Shown here in pieces: positions 10,901-18,400 of a stretch of 64,000 nucleotides of DNA. The stretch is from assembly GCA_903896925.1 (NCBI GenBank), contig CAITZM010000033.1, positions 47,830 through 111,829 of the forward strand. Direction: 5' to 3'. Source of the stretch: an uncultured Lentisphaerota bacterium (GTDB taxonomy: Bacteria; Verrucomicrobiota; Kiritimatiellia; CAIQIC01). Both the position numbers and the translations under genes were made by a program. The number at the start of each line of letters is the position of its first letter. The first letter of the stretch is position 1. The notes under the pieces were generated by a model, which saw nothing but the letters and a program-made list of their open reading frames with translations, was not told where the DNA came from and did no database searches.

Positions 10901-13533
10901 TTGCCCGAGATGGCCACATAGGGCGCGCCGACAAAGCCACCCAGGCCGGAGCCGGACAGGCTCAAACCCGTCAGCCCGCCGGTCGGCGGGGCAAGCAGGT
11001 CCTGCGAAATGGTCACGGCCAAGCCATTGTCATCGATGATGGCGCCGCCGGTGCGCACATAGGCGGCATCCACGGAGCCGGAAGCGCTGCCCATGATGAC
11101 CCCGGTCTGCGCCGCGCGGAAGGTGCCGCCGTTGAAGTTGACGACCGCGTAACCCGTGTTGGTGCTGTTGTAGCCCTTGAAGATGGAACTGGCCTGCAGC
11201 ACACCGCCGTTGAGGTTGAGGAAACCGGTGGCATTGGTGCCGGCGGCAGCTTGCCGGTTGATCCCCACCGAGGCGTTGGAGAGGAGCACGGTGGCCGTGC
11301 CGTCCACGGTAAATTCACCGCGGCCGAAGGAACCGTTGTTATAGCCCACCCAGATGGGTACTCCGCTGCTCAGGGTCGTCAGGCCGCCGGCGAGGTAGAC
11401 CGTGCCGGTGCTGGTGCTGCCGCCAATGATAAGCCCGCTGCCGGTTATCAGATTGGTGCCGCCGTATTGATAGAGCAAACCCTGGCCCGCCGCGCCCACC
11501 TGGATCCAGGTGGTATTGGTCATCACGCCACCGCTCAATTGATACATGCCGTAAGCGCTCGCGTTGTTGCCCATGTAGAGCTGGTTGGCCTGCCGGAGCG
11601 CGCCACCCGTCTGATTGATCACACCCACGCCCCCGGCATTGGCGCCCACATAGACTGTGCGGCCGGCATAGATCGAACCGCCGGCCAGATACACCAGGCC
11701 GGTACCCGTGGCGCCGGCGTAGAAATTCGTCTGCACACTCAACAGGGCGTTCTCCTGCACCTGCAGCATGCCCCAGGCGGCGGCATTGTTGCCCACGACG
11801 AAGTTGTTTTGCAGCTTGCGGAAGACGGCCGTCCCTCCCAGCACGTTGGTGGCTATATCGCCGTTCGCATTGCCGACATAATCCACACTGTTGTGGATGC
11901 TGGTGATCGAGCCGCCCACCTGCACGAAGGTGCCGGCCTTGACCTGGAAGCCGGAGCTGGCGTTGAGGGTGGCGTTTCCCGCGGCATTGCTGAAGATGAG
12001 CGTGCCGGTGCCCACCTTGACCAACGAGCCGGTACCGGTGACCGGGTTGGCGAAGACCAGCGTGGTGCCGGCATCCGCCGAGTTGGTGAACGGGCCCGCC
12101 AGGACCAGGTCGCGGTTGTTCACGGTCAGGCTGCCGCTGTTCCACAGCGTGCCGCTGTTGACCGTCAGCGCACTGCCGCCCACGCCCAGGGCGGCCGCAT
12201 TGCTGATGTTCAGCGCGCCGCCGTTGATCGTCACCGGGCCGCTGAAGTTGTTGGCGCCGGAGAGCGTCAGCGTGTTCGCGCCCAGTTTGGCCAGGCCCAA
12301 AACACTGGTCGTGGTGTTCGAAAACACGGGGGCGTACTCGCGGTTGGCGAGGGTGGTGTCGAAGCCGAGGCTGGCGCCGTCGGCGAAATAGCCCGTGTCC
12401 CGGATGGTGGCGATCTCACTGTCGAGCACAGCGTTCCCCACCGCCAGGATCGCGCCGTTGGAGATGGCATAGCGCCCTGCCGCATTCCAGCCCGGCAAGG
12501 CGGAGGGGATGGAAATGATCAAAGCACCGGTCCGGATGTCCGTGAGACCGCCATAGGTGTTGACGTTGGTCAAGGTCAGGTTGCCCGCACCCGCCTTGAT
12601 CAGACCGTAGGTGTTGACGCCATCGTCAATCACGCCGCCCACCGTCAGCATATTGGTCCTGACCGTCACCGTCCGGCTCCCGCCCAACAGGGTCACCGCG
12701 CCGTTGCCCGTGTCCCAGTTGAAGGAACCGCCAAACGTGAAGTCACCGATCCAGTTTTGCGGGTTGTTGTTGGCCGTCGTCCGCGCGGCCGTAACATCCA
12801 CCGTGCCACCGGCGAGCTTAAAGACGCCGGCGGCGATGCCCAGCGCCCCGTTGTTGCCCAGCACCAGGGTGCCATTGTTTAACGTGATGCCTCCGTTGAA
12901 GGTGTTCGACGCTCCCAGATACAACGAACCTGTCCCGGTCTTGATGATGCCATTGCCGGCCGTGGTGCTGGAAACCACACCCGAGGCATTGATGCCGCCG
13001 GTGCCGTCAAAGGTGAGGAGCTTGGCATTCAGGTTGATAGTGTTCTGGCTGTTGAGGATGAGGGTATTGGCCGAATTGTTCTGCCACGTCTGCGTAGCGC
13101 CGAGGGTAAAAGGCAACCTAAATTTATCTACGGTCGTCCCGAAGACCACCGGTCCCGCGCCCGCGTTGATGGTGAGACCGGCGGCGCCCAGCGTGATGGT
13201 ACGATTGGCTATGCCATCGGTTTTGATGTCGGTTTGCGCGGTGCTGCTGAAAACAAAGCCCGAGACCGAGAGGGCTGCGGCCAGCGTCGCGGTCTGCGCC
13301 GAGTTGAGCGAGGAGACGTTGAACCAGGCGATGCTGCCCGCGCCGGGCGCCGCAAGGGGATCGCTGCCAGAGCCATCAGGGGCCGTGTTCCAGTTGGCCT
13401 GCAACGCCCAATTGGTATTGGGCGTTCCGCTGCCGTCCCAATACAGAATTTCCGCCTTTGCTGAGCCCAGCGCACCTGCCACCGCCAGCCACAGCCAGCC
13501 CGTTTTTCTCAGCCAGTCGAACGAGTTTTTCAT
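1948..13533 (-). CDS. Giant PEP-CTERM autotransporter-associated beta-strand repeat protein
   Basis: A 3861-residue secreted surface protein. MKNSFDWLRKTGWLWLAVAG followed by ALGSAKA is a Sec signal peptide cut before EILYWDG. The body is a repetitive parallel-beta solenoid: I count about 22 copies of the PATR motif G-x-G-T-L-T-L-S-G-x-N-T-Y-S-G-G-T followed by I-S-N-G-T-L, mixed with shorter Y-x-L-x-G-G-x-L repeats (for example around 11350-11800). A 95-residue block is duplicated (8095-7810 and 7265-6965). The C-terminus is a textbook PEP-CTERM sorting signal: VPEPGTASLLGLVGVAW, then a hydrophobic end and the basic tail RRIRRR. Such proteins are exported and processed by exosortases. The start has GGAG 7 nt upstream. 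Composition is very rich in Gly, Asn, Thr, Ser and Ala, with almost no Cys. Function is probably surface adhesion or matrix; ligand unknown. Confidence 0.93.
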   Translation of the reverse strand: MKNSFDWLRKTGWLWLAVAGALGSAKAEILYWDGSGTPNTNWALQANWNTAPDGSGSDPLAAPGAGSIAWFNVSSLNSAQTATLAAALSVSGFVFSSTAQTDIKTDGIANRTITLGAAGLTINAGAGPVVFGTTVDKFRLPFTLGATQTWQNNSANTLILNSQNTINLNAKLLTFDGTGGINASGVVSSTTAGNGIIKTGTGSLYLGASNTFNGGITLNNGTLVLGNNGALGIAAGVFKLAGGTVDVTAARTTANNNPQNWIGDFTFGGSFNWDTGNGAVTLLGGSRTVTVRTNMLTVGGVIDDGVNTYGLIKAGAGNLTLTNVNTYGGLTDIRTGALIISIPSALPGWNAAGRYAISNGAILAVGNAVLDSEIATIRDTGYFADGASLGFDTTLANREYAPVFSNTTTSVLGLAKLGANTLTLSGANNFSGPVTINGGALNISNAAALGVGGSALTVNSGTLWNSGSLTVNNRDLVLAGPFTNSADAGTTLVFANPVTGTGSLVKVGTGTLIFSNAAGNATLNASSGFQVKAGTFVQVGGSITSIHNSVDYVGNANGDIATNVLGGTAVFRKLQNNFVVGNNAAAWGMLQVQENALLSVQTNFYAGATGTGLVYLAGGSIYAGRTVYVGANAGGVGVINQTGGALRQANQLYMGNNASAYGMYQLSGGVMTNTTWIQVGAAGQGLLYQYGGTNLITGSGLIIGGSTSTGTVYLAGGLTTLSSGVPIWVGYNNGSFGRGEFTVDGTATVLLSNASVGINRQAAAGTNATGFLNLNGGVLQASSIFKGYNSTNTGYAVVNFNGGTFRAAQTGVIMGSASGSVDAAYVRTGGAIIDDNGLAVTISQDLLAPPTGGLTGLSLSGSGLGGFVGAPYVAISGNGTGATAIAQTDLTLGSLTYGQVTNLIITSPGVGYTLAPVVTLMGGGSTNPTVPTVSIGANGSGSLTKQGAGMLTLSGANTYTGGTVIQAGSLLATTTNALPGYATAGRLAVSNGATLAINYGGGSDWNTTQINNLLGNSGAFAAGSALGFDTSNGSGEWATAITLAGAGVTKLGPNTLVLSGANSFGGGVTINGGILNVTNDTALGTGNSLTFNGGALQTSGDMTLSNRTVTLAGAGTNVVDAGTTLTITNNISGAGAWTKAGGGTLTLTGDANLGGAPLVSEGTLNVSGNVSAGANNIYLGKLANSTATVNIQGGSVSGANFMVGNLAAATGIVVQTAGAVSFGTAIQDGSTVGSYGEYHLYGGTLNAGPNLYVGVNHNTHGLFEMTNGQMWATSLLLGRSGNFATNVTAYYHQSGGTATVTTLYVGGGSLTTNTYGYFAVSNGVFSASAFSALAGSPNNTGVLYFGKGSLVTLPSFPTTRGSSGTYTELTMDGGTLSPYATSLNYMSNLTYAFLTTNGGTLNVGYGKDILIVQKLQDAVGVGQNGILIKQGAGVLTLSGANTYSGGTIVSNGALSLANTSAQPPAGTINVLSNAALALGVGSAGGFFTSANVDTLWANGMAGVAMNADALVGIDTTAGDFLYATPQATRGLVKLGTNNLTLTGNNTYPGMTIAANGTLTLSNTTGGLTVPGNFQIGNAAAAGANVLVRMEASDQIASSAILTFAGSYGRLLLLGHTNTVAGISDPGTNGVIEVNDAAVTDTNSGPSLLVVNNTADFVYAGYLRDSNKTGPSNRLALTKSGSGVLTLSGSQITYSLPTTVNGGTLILTNTSGFNSMVTINGGRLLLATANAMGGDRDITNLVAQGVGFLATNAFTIGGLSGTGDIALTNDAGAAVTLTLGGGNQSGAFSGSLSGAGSLVKSGTGLQVLNGVNTFSGTTLLTGGRLQLGLFNALPANGAVSMAGGIYDLNGFPNVTNGAITMSSGGISNGTLVGSSYTFSGGTAYANLAGSGALTNSGGVTTLSGTNTFTGGMALEGGMLSIGDYVNLPAAGNLHVNGGTLQVTGSLITNLVGYAINWGTFNGGLSVGAGGTLLVADSIGGAGSLTKTGTGTLVLSGVNSYNGGTRLNGGVLTFNNDAALGTSGDITFGGGTLRYGSGITLDLSARIKNSTGAIAIDTTNLPVTFASVLDDSNIGGLTKSGGGVLVLNAVNSFSGTTTISNGVLQLGLFNALPATAAVTVRGGGYDLNTFPNVTNGVVTLSGGVISNGTLVGASYAFSGGTATANLAGTGTVTKTGTGTTTLGGSNTYSGGTFISAGQLTLNNNAALGSGTLVMTSTAVRVTVGDGVTITNAIALYNNSGASGRGLLEYAGASTGAFSGPITISNIAAAGGHFGSTGAGGTLVIAGAVTSSVGVVSRIGTVVFSGGGSYADFSISQDTVKLGANNGLATNAVLQVAGSATGLFDFNGFSQTLAGLRDSSFTRTITNTVNATQVVLTLGNPNPTNHVYSGRIDGNIALLMNGTYTQTLSGTTIKYTGPTTINGGVLALTNTTAFVSPTTINGGQLLLLSSTAAQLVTITNAAASDGLGFSATTNAYTVGGLAGTGNVALTNAGGVNVALSLGNNNVDLVYGGVLSQGGSLTKVGTGVLQLTGANSYSGGTFVNGGLLAFGASALPPTGNVLINSAGALVATGAYGSVVNWLGSGRLDTASAGALAMVGDNSETIDFATGGFNSLFLGMAAGSTGTYSGAWAFNGTTYRLGGGGGVLTYPAAIGGSSNLVVGGGNGGTVVLTAASSFGGGTLVNNGNTLRVGITDALPTTGGVSLGEGTGAGHLDLPSYSQTIGQLLVQSTGAFATNMINIGAGQTLTINGAGGLTNGVDFGGTTSTTNRLVVSGAGSLVVTNTAAYVVIGRAQAVDTSSSSGILDLSGLGSVILGSSAVPLNEVRVGYGQKSSGQLTLSDTNNLITATALQVGHSLGSNAGATGGTLILGAGVNTLAVDKLTIGLSKANGVVKFASQTNGSAGTVTIGGKSGATTEITIGSKTGTGTGATITGTLNLLGHPAYVTAGALTNGIETGGGAGSAFGNLYFDNGVFTVTSIVMAAKSGANTTTATATLMVGGGEFTVNPGGSFSLASQTGTGSANGTLTLSGGVFRSYAPITVGPSNCTSTINLNGGTLDMTGASIGSAAAPLGVLNLQSGTLMNLGQFNGGAALVKSTAGTLTIAGTNAYSGDTIPNAGTLVIGSTLALTNSTLNYTNAAGTVSFIGGTTAFTLGGLAGTQNIGLTNLSGNAITLTVGGNNTASTNSGVLSGGGGLTKTGNSVLALNASNSYTGWTLVGEGVLRLDRQDALSPASVGAVVSNGARLQFASHTTNAVPLTLSGSGIGTAPAAYGALLLNENTGVFELQGPITLAGGAAINTYNAGKALVTMDQGIGGTGDLTLRASAANNGGALYILKGQSSYNGNTYLAVSNVNFNGLTVQLGINDALPTTTVLNLQAQSVAARTNTATLMLDGYNQTLAGLVSTNGGGGLNTNRVIGGAATLSILTLHTTGDSFFDGSLGSVGVNDNNLALVMGGSGTQTLAAAYANNSYVGGTTISNGLLRMGQDNPLGSGLVTMAGGSLGTYGGSWQLTNTVNLATSGNFDTSAGNLALTGAITNGGNLVKSGVGTLTLSGANSYSGTTTISNGTLKLASGATLSSSTRVYVDSLGVLDLDGNSLAIAGLTGASGSMVTNGGGGLTLQLVNATNVFGGVLTGASTFTLTGGGTLRLTGTNNFGGGTLVSNANYFVNGLHNGGVITVISNGLVGGNGPLSTLVVGSGGVYAPGNSIATQYVASLTLANAGILEMELGNGAQVNDRSIVTNSLTISGGLLKLDLRAYSLVAGASYTLVDWTGASDFDPLNAAQWLTLMDVGGPSNGVLWAQGMMLPVVGQSGSTNLFTINYGDNLANGHKITLTAVPEPGTASLLGLVGVAWLVRRIRRRCTAQG
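10740..10990 (-). other. Shared ~75-residue cassette inside the giant PEP-CTERM protein
   Basis: This segment encodes GGFVGAPYVAISGNGTGATA, then IAQTDL and VTNLIITSPGVGYTLAPVV. It directly follows a GGAIIDDNG...VTISQDLLAPP segment. Three close relatives occur in the second giant protein (about 47360-47530, 50600-50850 and 54200-54440). It differs from the surrounding PATR repeats. The conserved core is G-x-G-A-T-A-I-A-Q followed by G-x-V-T-x-x-x-I-T-S-x-G-x-G-Y. Function unknown. Confidence 0.75.
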
Positions 13534-13995
13534 GATTCACTCCATCTATTGCATACACCCCGGCATCACCCTGCGCACGCGAACGAGTCACGAGCAGTCA
13601 ATTCCATCCATATTTCACCCGCATACACAGTAGGAATTACTAGCGGAAAGCATCGCGTTTGTCACGTATTTTTTGGGCGCTTTTTAGGGGGGGGCGGAAG
13701 CAAGCGGACAGCGAGCAGCGGACAGCAGGAGGCAGCAGGGAAGAGGCAACCACGGAGGATACAGCGGCCAGAGGAGGTCACAGAGGAAATACAGCCACGG
13801 ATGAACACGGATCGGCAAGGAAAGGCGGCGGCAGAGAACTCATGGCTGTCTTGGCGTTTCTCTGTGTTCCCCGTGGTTGATCTTCCTGCCCCAAGGAAGG
13901 CAGCCTGTTTGGAGTGCGGTAGCGGGATTTGGGGCGGCGGGCAGCGTTTCTTGGCTTCCACCTGGAGGGCGGCGAACAGGCCAAGGCTTGGCCGT
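13534..13995. repeat. Leader of the giant gene plus dispersed repeats
   Basis: This 462-bp gap holds the 5' region of the giant PEP-CTERM gene; I find no convincing -35/-10 pair. There is a run of eight G at about 13686-13693 and a mosaic at 13747-13812 made of CACGGAGGATACAG, GAGGTCACAGAGG and CGGATGAACACGG. The mosaic copies the one at 1420-1483, so the giant gene is bracketed by direct repeats. A hairpin at 13975-13997 (arms around CCAAGGCTTGG) overlaps the stop codon of the pseudopilin gene and may serve as its terminator. No gene is supported. Confidence 0.6.
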
Positions 13996-14775
13996 TTAGC
14001 GCCAGGACCGGATGTGGGTCGTGTCGTTTTTGTTCGGCCGACAAGTGCTGCCGCGGTTGGTCGGTCCCCACGACCAGACCGCCACGCCACGCCGGACGAT
14101 TTCGCCGTCGGTGACATCGGTATTTAAGTTGCCCACCAGGCCGTCGTGCGTCATGTCCATGGCCACCACATAGCGGTTGCCCCAAGGGTCGGCGAATTCA
14201 CCCTGCCTGGCTTCCACCGTGATGGATGAGTTGCCGGGCAGCCAGTGGGTCAGGGTGGCGGGCGCGTTGGTCTGGATGCTTTTCTCGGAGACCTGCAGAT
14301 AGACCCGCTGGCGCGGATTCTGGTTTTTCCAGGCGGTCCCGAGGCCGAGCAGGTCTTGCACCGTCCCAGGCACGTTGCTGCCCCGCAGGGTGGGAATCAG
14401 CTTGTCGTAGCCCCAACAGATTTCGTCGTTCCCCGCGCCCTCATCGGGATATTTTCCGTAGTCCACGAAATAGGCCTTGATGGCCGTCTCAATCAGTTTG
14501 ACTTCGCATTGGGCCTGCGTGATTTCCGCCCGCTTGAGGCCGCCGATCACCGCGGGCAGCAGCAGGCCTGCGAGAATGGCGATGATGGCGATGACGATCA
14601 GCAGTTCAATCATCGTGAACGCCCGCCGGATGCGGGCCGGAGCTGGCGCGAGATGGAGCCTTGTATCGGGGGAACCGCTGGTGTCCCCATGCAGGGTGGC
14701 CGCCTGCACCTGGCCCGGCGTGTCCCCCCACGCCGCCCACCCACCACGCCCAGTCCGGTCGAAAGTGTGTTTCAT
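13996..14775 (-). CDS. Type II secretion/type IV pilin-like pseudopilin
   Basis: A 259-residue protein with a class III prepilin signal: RRAFTMIELLIVIAIIAIL, then AGLLLPAVIGGLKRAE. The conserved F-T-x-I-E-L motif is cut by prepilin peptidase just before F53, and the hydrophobic helix assembles the pilus or pseudopilus. The globular part (YFVDYGKYPDEG..., GEFADPWGNRYVV) resembles the GspG/major pseudopilin group, including the D-P-W-G-N-x-Y signature. The leader is unusually long at 52 residues, but AGGAGG sits 7 nt before the ATG at 14775, so the long leader looks genuine. PVC genomes encode many such solitary pseudopilins; no secretion ATPase or secretin is nearby. It lies on the same strand as, and upstream of, the giant PEP-CTERM gene, with a 462-bp gap. 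Confidence 0.88.
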   Translation of the reverse strand: MKHTFDRTGRGGWAAWGDTPGQVQAATLHGDTSGSPDTRLHLAPAPARIRRAFTMIELLIVIAIIAILAGLLLPAVIGGLKRAEITQAQCEVKLIETAIKAYFVDYGKYPDEGAGNDEICWGYDKLIPTLRGSNVPGTVQDLLGLGTAWKNQNPRQRVYLQVSEKSIQTNAPATLTHWLPGNSSITVEARQGEFADPWGNRYVVAMDMTHDGLVGNLNTDVTDGEIVRRGVAVWSWGPTNRGSTCRPNKNDTTHIRSWR

Positions 14776-15457
14776 GACGCGTCCTCCTGTCCCCGCCAGA
14801 TGAGCGCGGCACAGCAGGGTGCACCTGCCCTGTTGCGCGCGGCCAGAATTTGCACGAGCTGATCCGCCGCACTTCCATTCAGCGTGTGTGCTCTCTAGCA
14901 GAGATTCACCCGCTTGTCATGGGGATTCGGGTGAGCGCGGCGGTTTCCAGGCCTGGGGTAGCCGCAGGAAAGACCGCCCGAGCCCTGCTATGGTGTCAAG
15001 AATGGGGAGGGGCCGGAGTGCCTGACGAGAAACTGAGAGTCGGCCAACCCCGGGGCCAACCTCCTCGTTTGGCGATGAGCACAGCGCGGCAACTGCCGCA
15101 ACCAAACCTCACGCGGAGCGTGAGGAGCACTTTGCCAAAGCCGCCGCCATAGTAGCCCTCTCGCTCCGCGAGAGGCTTTTGTAAGCCGCCCTACCGGCCA
15201 CCTGAAAATAAAGATCTATGCCGAAATGCGGCGATTTTTCAGGTTAGTGGCCTAGATGGGTGGCGGACGGTTTACCTGGCGGCGGGCGCGGCGGGCGCGA
15301 CCCGTCGACAAGCTCAGGGCAGGCCCTTCGACAGGCTGGTTCGACAAAGCTCACCACAGGTCAGGGCAGGCAGGCTCAGCGCAGGCGCGCCCGCCCTGCC
15401 GACATCGTGCCTTGGTGGTTGCCAGCCCGGCACGTTTCCGCGGGCTGTTACGTCCCC
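14776..15457. repeat. Repeat-rich intergenic region
   Basis: No gene is supported. Two exact 8-3-8 hairpins occur: CCTCACGC-GGA-GCGTGAGG at 15107-15125 and CCTCTCGC-TCC-GCGAGAGG at 15157-15175, the latter followed by CTTTT. Their arms differ by one compensatory A-T to T-A change. At 15196-15252 a long inverted repeat brings GGCCA and CCTGAAAA together with TTTTCAGG and TGGCC. At 15302-15390 is a mosaic of TCGACAAGCTCAGGGCAGGC-like words, a dispersed repeat found in many environmental bacteria. Confidence 0.6.
15157..15180 (+). terminator. 8-3-8 hairpin followed by CTTTT
   Basis: The arms CCTCTCGC and GCGAGAGG are exact complements around TCC and are followed by CTTTTG. It fits a weak intrinsic terminator reading rightwards, but it also belongs to the dispersed hairpin family, so its role is uncertain. 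Confidence 0.4.
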
Positions 15458-18400
15458 TCAGGGCCGGGCCGGGACTTGCACCGCGGTCCGCAGCAGCACG
15501 GGGCCGAGGAGGCCGGAAGGCAGCAGCTCGTCGGCCTTGGTCCAGTGATGCCAGGTGGTGAAGGTGAAGCGGCCGGTCGGGCTGGGCTTGCCGTCGAGCA
15601 CCCACTGCGGCCACGCCTTGAGCTGGATGCCGTTCCATTCGCGGTCCTCGGGCAGCTGCTCGTCGCCGATCAGGCGGTTCGGCCAGAGGTTCGTGATCTG
15701 TACCACGAGTTCGTTCTTCCCGTCGCGCAGGGCGTCGGTGACCTCGACGCGGAACGGCGGCTTCCAGAGGATGCCGAGGTCCCGGCCGTTGAGCCTGACC
15801 TCCGCGAGGTTTTTCACGAGGCCAAGATCGAGGAAGACACGGTTGATGGCGGATGGTTGATGGGGGATGGAGAACGTCTTCCTGTACGTGGCGGTGCCGG
15901 AGAAATACTTCACGCCCTGATCGGCGTGGTCGGTCCACGAGATGAGCTTGTCGAGTTTGACGGCGGCGGGTGCGCCCCAGTTGGGCGGGAATGCGAGGTC
16001 CCAGGCGCCGGCGATTTCGACGGGCGCGGGCACGGCGGTCGTCGCGGCCTTGAGCGTCTGGCCGGCGGCGGTCTTGAGCTCGAGGTTGACGGGCTGCCAC
16101 GCGTAGACGGCGGGCCGGCCATCGGCGGCGACCGCGAGGTCGAAGGTCACCGGCGGCGTGGGCCGGTCGCTTTCGTCGGGCAAGTTGAGGGTCTGGTGCT
16201 CCTGCAGGCGAACGAACTTCGTCGCGCCGCGGTAGGTATAGGTCACGCGCATTTCCTTGTGGATCATGTTGGCCGGGTCGTGGCCTACGAGCGCATTGCC
16301 GGCTTCCACGGAGAGCGTGCCGTCCTTGGCCAGTTCGTTGAGCTTGGCGGTGACATCCGCCACCTGGCTGGACTTCGCTTCGACTTCCTCGCCGATGATG
16401 CCATAGAGGGCGCGGATGATCTCCGCGCCGGCGGGCACCTCGAACGTCGCATTCTCGACGGTGGACTGCGTCTTGCGCCCGCCGTTCAGGAGAAAGTCCA
16501 CGCGCAGCTCCTTGATCTCGTTCGGCGCGGGATCGGTGCCGCCGTTGAGATCGGTCGACGCCTTGATCTTCCGGTTGCCGGACTTGACCGCCAGCTTGAC
16601 CTTCGCGGTGACGTCGGCGCAATCGGTACTGGCCGCGCCGAAGAAACCGTACTCGGCCTTGACGATCTTCAGTTCCGGCGGCGGCTGCGCGGCGGCGGCG
16701 CCGGCGGCGGTCTGCTGTACGGCGACGACGTGGTCGGCGGGCGCCCGGTCACGGAACACGACGAACACCGAGCCGGCCGGATCGAAGCGCAGCGGCACCG
16801 TGGTGCGGCCATCGGCCTCGGCAAACACCGGCGCTTTTTCCATCACGCCGGTATCGGGATGCCACAGCTCCGGCTGCCGGCCGGCGACGCGGAAGGTGCA
16901 CGCGACTTCCGTGGCCGCTTCCTTCTGGTTCGAGACGAAATAAATGTCCGCGCCTTCCGCAACGCGGTGGATGTAGGCCATCGAGGCGGGGGCTTTGCCT
17001 TTCTTCGCCTTCGCAGCCGGCGCGCTGACGGAAGCGCCCTCGGCCTCGAAGTCGGGCGGCAGGCCGAGCGCGGCGAGCGCCTCGGACGCCGACTGGTCCT
17101 TGATGCCCTTGCCCCAGAGTTCGTCGGCAAGCTTTTTCACTTCCTCGTCGCACGCCGGATAGCCGGCGAGGCTCGGCGACTTCGCGGGCTTCTTGCCGAC
17201 GATGACCGCGCCGGCCTCGGCGAGCTGCTTGAGCTTGCGCAGCAGGGCGGGCGTCATCGCGCCCTCGTCGGCGAGCGCGAGCACGCGGTAGCTCATGCCG
17301 CTGGGCAACACGATGCGGCCGTCCTGGACGCTGACGAGGTTGAGCAGCGCCTCGGCGCAGCAGATGTCATAGTCGTAGCCCGGCGGCAGGCCGCCGCCGC
17401 GCCCGCTGTTCGGCGCGCCTTCGCCGGCGCAGAAGAGCACGTCGCCGAAGAACCGGCCGGACTGGAGCAGGTACTGGCTGCGCGCGATGTAGGTGAGCCA
17501 GGCGCGGCCCTGCTCCCACCACGTGAGCGTGCGCTCGAAGTGCGTGCCCCACTGGCCCATCGTCATGCCGGGGTAGCGGTTCGGCGCGGTCCACGGCTGG
17601 TGCGCGTAGCGATGGAAGATGTAGCGGTTGATGCCGCCGCACCAGACGAGGTCGCCCTGCGCCTTGAGCGAATAGGGATCCTTGAGCCACTTGCCCTGCT
17701 CCGGCGAGGCGGTGAACGACTCGGCGCCGACGAACTTGCGGCCGTAGACGTGCGCGAGGGTCGAGGCGAACTTCGCGTTGCCGGGGCTGCCGCCGCCGGG
17801 CCAGAACTCGCCCATCGGGATGTCGGCGTAGCTGCCGTACTGCAGGTCGTCCGAGGGGCAGTTGCCGTAGGGCTCGCAGGAGAAGAGCAGGCCGCTCTGG
17901 TGCGCCAGCTCCGCGAACTTGCCCGCATACTTTGCGGCGAAGAGGTCGGCGATCGTGCGGCGGAAGTCCCAGAGGAAGCGCTCGGTGACGTCGGGATTGT
18001 CCACAACGCGGCCGGTCAGCACCGGCAGGAAGCGGACGCAGTCGTAGCCGCGGCGCTGCTGGAACTCCTCGCGGAATTTCGGCGTCCAGTTCTGCGTGCC
18101 GACCTCGTAGCTGTCGATCAGCACGTTGTTGAACGACTTCCCGGCGAGCGGGCCGAGTTCCTTGAGCAGCTTGGCCATGCCGCCATCCCAGAAAGCCTGC
18201 GCGGCCTCGGCGGAGAGCTTGTCCACCTCGAGGCCCGTGCCGCTCTTCGGGGCGGGGTGGTTGCTGCGGCCGTTCGGCGTGTAGCCGAAGCGCACGACCG
18301 TCCACTGGCCGGCCGGCGCGTCCCAGGCCAGCGTGCCGTCCTTGGCCAGCTGCGCGGAGAGGTCCACGATCTGGTCGCGCGCGACGACCTCGCCGGGCTG

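Noticed and set aside
2059..12882. Plus-strand frames of 305-879 codons across the PEP-CTERM gene
   Set aside because: Antisense shadows of the repeat gene, without start signals or families.
13975..13997. CCAAGGCTTGG hairpin as another copy of the TTGGAAAA regulatory element
   Set aside because: The core matches but the flanking TTTT/AAAA is replaced by GGCC-type arms and it lies at a gene end, so it fits a terminator-like stem better.
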